A stretch of 55,364 nucleotides of DNA from an uncultured Verrucomicrobiota bacterium (GTDB lineage: Bacteria > Verrucomicrobiota > Verrucomicrobiia > Limisphaerales > UBA9464), in NCBI GenBank assembly GCA_903910585.1, contig CAIWAH010000087.1:1-55364 (forward strand), given 5' to 3'. Shown in pieces: positions 51,011 to 55,364 of the stretch. Positions within the stretch are counted from its first letter, which is position 1. Every line of letters starts with the position of its first letter. The notes under the pieces are model-generated. The model was not told where the DNA came from, ran no database searches, and saw only the letters and a list, made by a program, of their open reading frames with translations. A program made the position numbers and the translations under genes.

Positions 51011-54000
51011 GTGCTGGCCGGACTCGGCGCCCTCGTGGGCGTCGTCTGGCTGGCGGTCGCCGAGACGACCTCCCATGCGGACCCCACCGCCAAGCTCCTG
51101 CCTGCCCGCGGGCCCGAGTGGAGCCCGGACCTGGGTCCCGACCTGGCGGCGCCCACGGCCCGGGAAGTGGTGGCAGTGCGGGAAGGGCCCGGCACGGCCT
51201 TCGAGCGGGGGCGGTTGGACGCGCTGCTGGGGCGGCACAGGGCGACGGCGCGGCCGACCGAGCGGCTGACGCCGGAATTGCTGGCGCAGCAGCTGGCGGA
51301 CGTAGAGCAATACATCGTGGAGAACCCGGACGGGGAGTTCACGCCGGGGCTGCGGGTGGAGCTGGGCCAGTTTTACCGGGGCCGGGGTCGCTACTCGAAG
51401 GCGTTGGAACACTGGCGGGCGGCGTGGGTGGTTTGTGCCCCGTATGGCGATGGCAACGGGAAGCTGCTGGCGGACCGCGCACTGGTCCGGCTCTGCACCC
51501 TGCTGCAAAGCCTGGGCCGGGTGGAGGAGCTGACCCCGCTGATCACCGCCCATCAGTTCCGGGTGCTGGCGGATCCCGCCATCACCCAGACTTGGGTCCG
51601 GACCTGCGAGGCTTTCGCCCACCTGCGGCGGCAGCCCGAGCTGGCCTACCGCTGCGGCCCGCTGGCCCTGTTCAACGTGGCCCGGCGGTTGGACGGAAGT
51701 GTTCGGGTGGACCTCCGCCATCAGGCTTCGCCGGAAACCGGCTTCTCGCTGGCGCAGCTCCAGACCCTGGCGGATACGCGCAATCTGGGCCTGATCACCG
51801 CGTTCCGGGAGCGTGGGCGGCTGCCGGTCCCGGCGGTGGTGCATTGGCGCGAAGACCACTACGCCGCGGTGGTGACCGAGCAGGACGGCCAGTATCTGGT
51901 GGAGGATCCCACCTTCAAGGGGGCGGTTTGGATGGATGGGGAAACCCTGTTCGCCGAGGCCAGCGGCTATTTCCTGATTGCGGCCAATCTGCTGCCGGAC
52001 GGCTGGCGGCGGGTGACGGCCCAGGAGGCGGCCGGCGTGTTCGGGAAGGGCTGGCCGGACCTGATCGATGACGAGGACGGCCCGGGCTGCGGCAGTGACG
52101 GCGGTGGTGGCGGTGGCCGCTTGGGCGGCACCGAGTGCTGCGAAGACGGGGGCGGGGGATCCGGAACCGGCAGCGGAACCAATGCATGCGGGATGGCTGC
52201 CTGGCGGGTTCACGAACCCAACCTCAATCTGGAAGTGTGGGACATCCCCTTGCATTACCGGGCGGCCTACGGGCCGGATTTCGTGCTCAAGTTGCAATGG
52301 CGCCAGCGGAACACGCAGACCCATAACTGGACGAAACTCGACGATGCCTGGCAGACCGATCTCATCGCCGAGGCTTACTATCCGATGAATGTGACCACGG
52401 GTGAGGCCACGATGACGACTGCGGCGGGCGATTCGTATTTTCGCCGGCTGCATTTTCCAAGCGGGAGCAGCGTGACGGACCTGCATCATCTTACCGGTTC
52501 CTGGGCCAAACGCACGGTGGTCGGCAGTGACGTGACGCGCATCGACATCCATCACCGCAACGGGTCGGTGGAAACCTTCGAGCCCGTGGCCGGCAATTGG
52601 GGCTGGTATCATATTGTGTCGCGGGCTGATGCCACCGGGAAGGCGATGACCTTCGCCTACGACAGCTACTGGCAACGGCTGAGCAAGGTGACCTTGGCAG
52701 ATGGGACTGAGTTTGACTTCGCCTATGCCGACACGGGGCGTCCAAACCGGATCACGAGCATCAGCGGGCCGAACGGACGGACCGTCAGCTTTGCCTACTC
52801 CACCGTCGGCTCGCTGTCGCTCCTGAGCGGCATCACGGACGTCGTGGGCATCACCAGCACGTTTGAGTATGACCCGTCCAGCTACTGGGTCGAGAAGCTG
52901 ACCACGCCGTATGGGGACACCGTGTTCGATCACTTCGACGCCGGCCGGTGTGACGGCATCCACAACCTGAGCTGTGCGGGCGTGGACCGGGCTGTCATCG
53001 TCACGGAACCCACCGGCGAAAAGCAGGCGTTCGCCTTCTACGACAACCCCGGCCCCGACCTGGACCCGCCGCAGTCGAGCGAAATGACCGGCAAGATCCC
53101 GGCCAGTTTTGCCAGCAGCCAGTTGCCGGGCTACGGCGGCGGCAGCGATCCGCCGGTCCAGACCCTCGACACCGCCCGGGACCGCCGCAACAGCCACCAT
53201 TGGAACCGTCAGCAGGCCGCCCAGCTTTCGACCTACACGGCCACTGCCTTCACGGCAGCGGATTTTCGCCTGAGCCGCACCCGCCACTGGCTGCGGGACC
53301 ACAATGTTTACAATGCGCTGCGGGTGCTTGGGTGGGAGCTGCCGTCCGCCGCGGACGGAACAACGGAAGCCCAGCCCACTTTCTATGACTACGCGGGCAA
53401 GCCGGGGGCCACGTATGTGGGCACCTACAGCCTGCCGTCGGTGGTGTCCCGCAAGCAGCCGGACGGCACGACTTGGTATCGGTATCTGGAGCGCAACGCC
53501 AAGTCCATGAAGACGCGCGAGACCGAGCGCTGGGTGGAGGGCGGCACGACGAAATACCGCACCAACACCTGGACCTACGCCAGCGGCACCGGCAACGCGG
53601 CCGTGGACGACCTGTTGAAGGTCAAACACGTCGGCCCCGACGGGCAGCTCGTCTTCGGTTACGCGCTGCATCCCACCTATACCGACCAGGTCAAATACCT
53701 TACCAACGCCGTCGGGGTGGAGGAACTCGACTACGACGCCCACCGCCGGGTCACCACCCGCAAGTCGCCCGCCGGCCTGCTCTCGACCTACACCTACGAC
53801 GGCACCAGCCACCGCCTGCTCAACGTGGTGGACTCCGTCTCCGGCACGCCCGTCCGCACCAACAGCTACACCTGGCTCAACGGCTTTGTGCGGACGCACA
53901 CCGACCCTTACGGCATGACGCGCACGTTCGACTACGACCTGCTGGGTCGCTTGACCACGACCACCTACCCGGATAGCACCACCGAAGTGTCCGCCTACTC

Positions 54001-55364
54001 GCTGCCCGCCAGCACCGGGTTCAATACCTCGGGCTCGGCCCTGCCCATCCTGGACCGCGTGTCGTTCAAGGACCGGCTGGGCAACACTTGGTGGACGCTG
54101 CCCAACCGCGTGCGGCAGGTGGAGAAGATCATCGAGCCGCCCAAGGTCAGCGGCGGCAGCGGCACGGAAACCACCGTCAGTTACTGCGGCTGCGGAGCCC
54201 CCACGGCCATCACCCGGGCGTCGAACACCGGCGCCCCGGAAACCACGAACTTCGAATACGATTACCGGGGCGCCCTGAAGCTGGTCACGCTGCCCGACGG
54301 CGCGAAGTTCACCAACCTCTTCGACCTGGCCGGCCGGCTCACCGAGCGGCAGGACCATTACCAGAAGCTCACCAACACCTGGGACAACCTCGGCCGCCTG
54401 GTGGCGCAGAAGAACGGCGCGGGCCTGGTCATGGGCGCCTCGTTTGACCGCAGCGACCGCGTGCTCACCCAGACCAACGCCAACGGCGTGTGGTTCACCA
54501 ACGCGTGGGACGCCTTCCACCGCCTCACCGTCCGTGCCCAGCCCGACGGCGGGAAGGAATACTGGGGCTACACCACGAACTTCCCCGGCGCCACCGCCTA
54601 CACCAACCAGGTCGGCGACGTCACCACCTGGGCCTACGACGCCTCCCTGCGCCGGACCAACGAGACCGTGGTCGGGGTTTACACCAACAGCTTCGTCTAT
54701 AACGGCGCGGACGACCTCAAGGAGCTCTTTGACGGCAAGACTCAGAAGACGACCTGGGGCTACGACCTCTACAGCCGGGTGACCAACAAGGTGGACAACC
54801 TGAACGTCAGCGTGCTCGCCTACGGCTACAACGCCAACGGGTGGCTGACGAACCGGTGGAGCAAGCAGAAGGGCAACACCGAATACCGTTACGACCCGGT
54901 GGGGAACCTGACGAACGTGAATTATCCGGCCACGGCGGACCTGGTGTTCGAGTTCGACGCGTTCAACCGGGTGGTGAAGGACACGCGCAAGGGCGTGATC
55001 ACCAACACCTACACCTACCACGCCGGCGGGCAGTTGGCGACGGCGGCGACGCCGCAGTGGGCGAGCAGCACGCTTACCCTGGGCTACACCGCGCGCCTGC
55101 GGACCAGCCTCACGCAGGCGCAGCCGACCATTGGCAACTGGACCCACGCCTACACCTGGGACAGCGCCCGGCGGCTGGACACCCTCACGGGCAGTTCGGG
55201 CAGCTTTGATTACGATTACATCGCGGCGGCCACCAGCGGCGACTACGCCTCCCGGCTGGTCAAGAAGCTCACCGTGCCCACGACCTCGGCGGGGCCAAAC
55301 ATCACGAACCTCTGGGACACCACCGGCCGGCTGCCCGAAACCAAGCTGGTCAACGGCGGCACCA
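51011..55364 (+). CDS. Secreted C39-peptidase/RHS-repeat protein, runs off the window
   Basis: One frame without a stop from 50918 to the window end; the first ordinary start codon in it is GTG 51011 (1,451 codons so far). Residue numbers below count from that GTG. A hydrophobic export segment (VLAGLGALVGVVWLAVAETT), preceded in frame by ARKLLLP, leads a helical-repeat region (~95-210; GQFYRGRGRYSKALEHW). A C39-like cysteine peptidase domain follows: Cys215 (YRCGPLAL), His283 (HWREDHYAAVV) and Asp299 (VEDPTF). A Gly/Cys-rich linker (~350-395) leads to an RHS N-terminal segment (WDIPLHYRAAYGPDFVL) and many YD/RHS repeats (FDYDLLGRLT, YRYDPVGNLT, FDLAGRLTER). RHS shells encapsulate toxic C-terminal domains; here the C-terminus is unseen. 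The better start, ATG 50985, is one base out of frame. Confidence 0.85.
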   Translation, partial: MLAGLGALVGVVWLAVAETTSHADPTAKLLPARGPEWSPDLGPDLAAPTAREVVAVREGPGTAFERGRLDALLGRHRATARPTERLTPELLAQQLADVEQYIVENPDGEFTPGLRVELGQFYRGRGRYSKALEHWRAAWVVCAPYGDGNGKLLADRALVRLCTLLQSLGRVEELTPLITAHQFRVLADPAITQTWVRTCEAFAHLRRQPELAYRCGPLALFNVARRLDGSVRVDLRHQASPETGFSLAQLQTLADTRNLGLITAFRERGRLPVPAVVHWREDHYAAVVTEQDGQYLVEDPTFKGAVWMDGETLFAEASGYFLIAANLLPDGWRRVTAQEAAGVFGKGWPDLIDDEDGPGCGSDGGGGGGRLGGTECCEDGGGGSGTGSGTNACGMAAWRVHEPNLNLEVWDIPLHYRAAYGPDFVLKLQWRQRNTQTHNWTKLDDAWQTDLIAEAYYPMNVTTGEATMTTAAGDSYFRRLHFPSGSSVTDLHHLTGSWAKRTVVGSDVTRIDIHHRNGSVETFEPVAGNWGWYHIVSRADATGKAMTFAYDSYWQRLSKVTLADGTEFDFAYADTGRPNRITSISGPNGRTVSFAYSTVGSLSLLSGITDVVGITSTFEYDPSSYWVEKLTTPYGDTVFDHFDAGRCDGIHNLSCAGVDRAVIVTEPTGEKQAFAFYDNPGPDLDPPQSSEMTGKIPASFASSQLPGYGGGSDPPVQTLDTARDRRNSHHWNRQQAAQLSTYTATAFTAADFRLSRTRHWLRDHNVYNALRVLGWELPSAADGTTEAQPTFYDYAGKPGATYVGTYSLPSVVSRKQPDGTTWYRYLERNAKSMKTRETERWVEGGTTKYRTNTWTYASGTGNAAVDDLLKVKHVGPDGQLVFGYALHPTYTDQVKYLTNAVGVEELDYDAHRRVTTRKSPAGLLSTYTYDGTSHRLLNVVDSVSGTPVRTNSYTWLNGFVRTHTDPYGMTRTFDYDLLGRLTTTTYPDSTTEVSAYSLPASTGFNTSGSALPILDRVSFKDRLGNTWWTLPNRVRQVEKIIEPPKVSGGSGTETTVSYCGCGAPTAITRASNTGAPETTNFEYDYRGALKLVTLPDGAKFTNLFDLAGRLTERQDHYQKLTNTWDNLGRLVAQKNGAGLVMGASFDRSDRVLTQTNANGVWFTNAWDAFHRLTVRAQPDGGKEYWGYTTNFPGATAYTNQVGDVTTWAYDASLRRTNETVVGVYTNSFVYNGADDLKELFDGKTQKTTWGYDLYSRVTNKVDNLNVSVLAYGYNANGWLTNRWSKQKGNTEYRYDPVGNLTNVNYPATADLVFEFDAFNRVVKDTRKGVITNTYTYHAGGQLATAATPQWASSTLTLGYTARLRTSLTQAQPTIGNWTHAYTWDSARRLDTLTGSSGSFDYDYIAAATSGDYASRLVKKLTVPTTSAGPNITNLWDTTGRLPETKLVNGGT

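Noticed and set aside
50784..51269. Plus-strand 161-codon frame containing ATG 50982 as the true gene at the RHS start
   Set aside because: After the ATG it reads Pro/Ser/Trp/Arg-rich nonsense, while the neighbouring frame gives a signal peptide and a continuous long protein.
50861..55147. A very long open frame on the minus strand opposite the RHS gene
   Set aside because: It mirrors the GC-rich codon pattern of the RHS gene; the translation has no family resemblance, whereas the plus frame gives clear C39 and RHS motifs.
1..55364. tRNA genes, CRISPR arrays, insertion sequences and attachment sites
   Set aside because: No tRNA-like T-arm consensus, no regularly spaced repeats, no transposase or integrase and no flanking repeats were recognised by reading.

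Overview
The window is GC-rich, gene-dense bacterial chromosome. The gene content points to a flagellated, respiring Gram-negative bacterium: outer-membrane lipid transport (Mla), flagellar P- and L-ring genes, a Rieske/cytochrome b complex and TCA enzymes. The combination of exported PQQ-type propellers, a giant RHS protein, a fused glycogen debranching enzyme and an ATE_C-only arginyltransferase suggests the Verrucomicrobiota/PVC group. That assignment is inference from gene content; no rRNA marker is present. I saw no tRNA, rRNA, insertion sequence or CRISPR array.

Layout. 1-2.8 kb: the end of a UPF0104-type membrane protein, a HAD phosphatase and a secreted beta-propeller. 2.8-12.3 kb (minus strand): a very large glycogen debranching enzyme, aroB, a sigma-70 factor with a histone-like basic tail, dxs and xseB. 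12.4-18.5 kb (mostly plus): dienelactone hydrolase, trpA, a lipoprotein beta-carbonic anhydrase, a 2OG-Fe(II) oxygenase-like protein, a TPR protein, a metallophosphatase and a MarR regulator. 18.5-24.1 kb (minus): DUF167/YggT pair, then a TCA block sucD-VOC-sucC-vapC-vapB-gltA in which a VOC protein and a toxin-antitoxin pair sit between the TCA genes. 24.2-32.8 kb: glycosyltransferase, acetyl-CoA synthetase, an epimerase, a Rieske protein, a cytochrome b-c fusion carrying an inserted LysM domain, and polyphosphate kinase. 32.9-35.8 kb (minus): acpP and mlaDFE. 35.9-43.0 kb (plus): E2 and E3 of a 2-oxoacid dehydrogenase, an EamA exporter behind a structured leader, pabA/trpG, ptsI and an arginyltransferase-like gene.

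43-50.5 kb is a compact flagellar operon, flgF-flgG-flgA-flgH-flgI-flgJ-flgN-flgK-flgL, reading on the minus strand from a near-perfect sigma-54 promoter whose predicted start lies only about 2 nt before the flgF ATG. The last 4.4 kb is one uninterrupted reading frame leaving the window: an export signal, a helical-repeat region, a C39-like cysteine peptidase domain, a Gly/Cys-rich linker and then RHS/YD repeats. Its natural ATG is out of frame by one base, and a run of nine C lies just upstream.

The most unusual items are the C39-RHS protein with its disturbed start, the LysM domain placed inside the cytochrome c domain of the bc-type complex, the apparently leaderless sigma-54 flagellar operon, and an L-ring protein (FlgH) without a lipobox.
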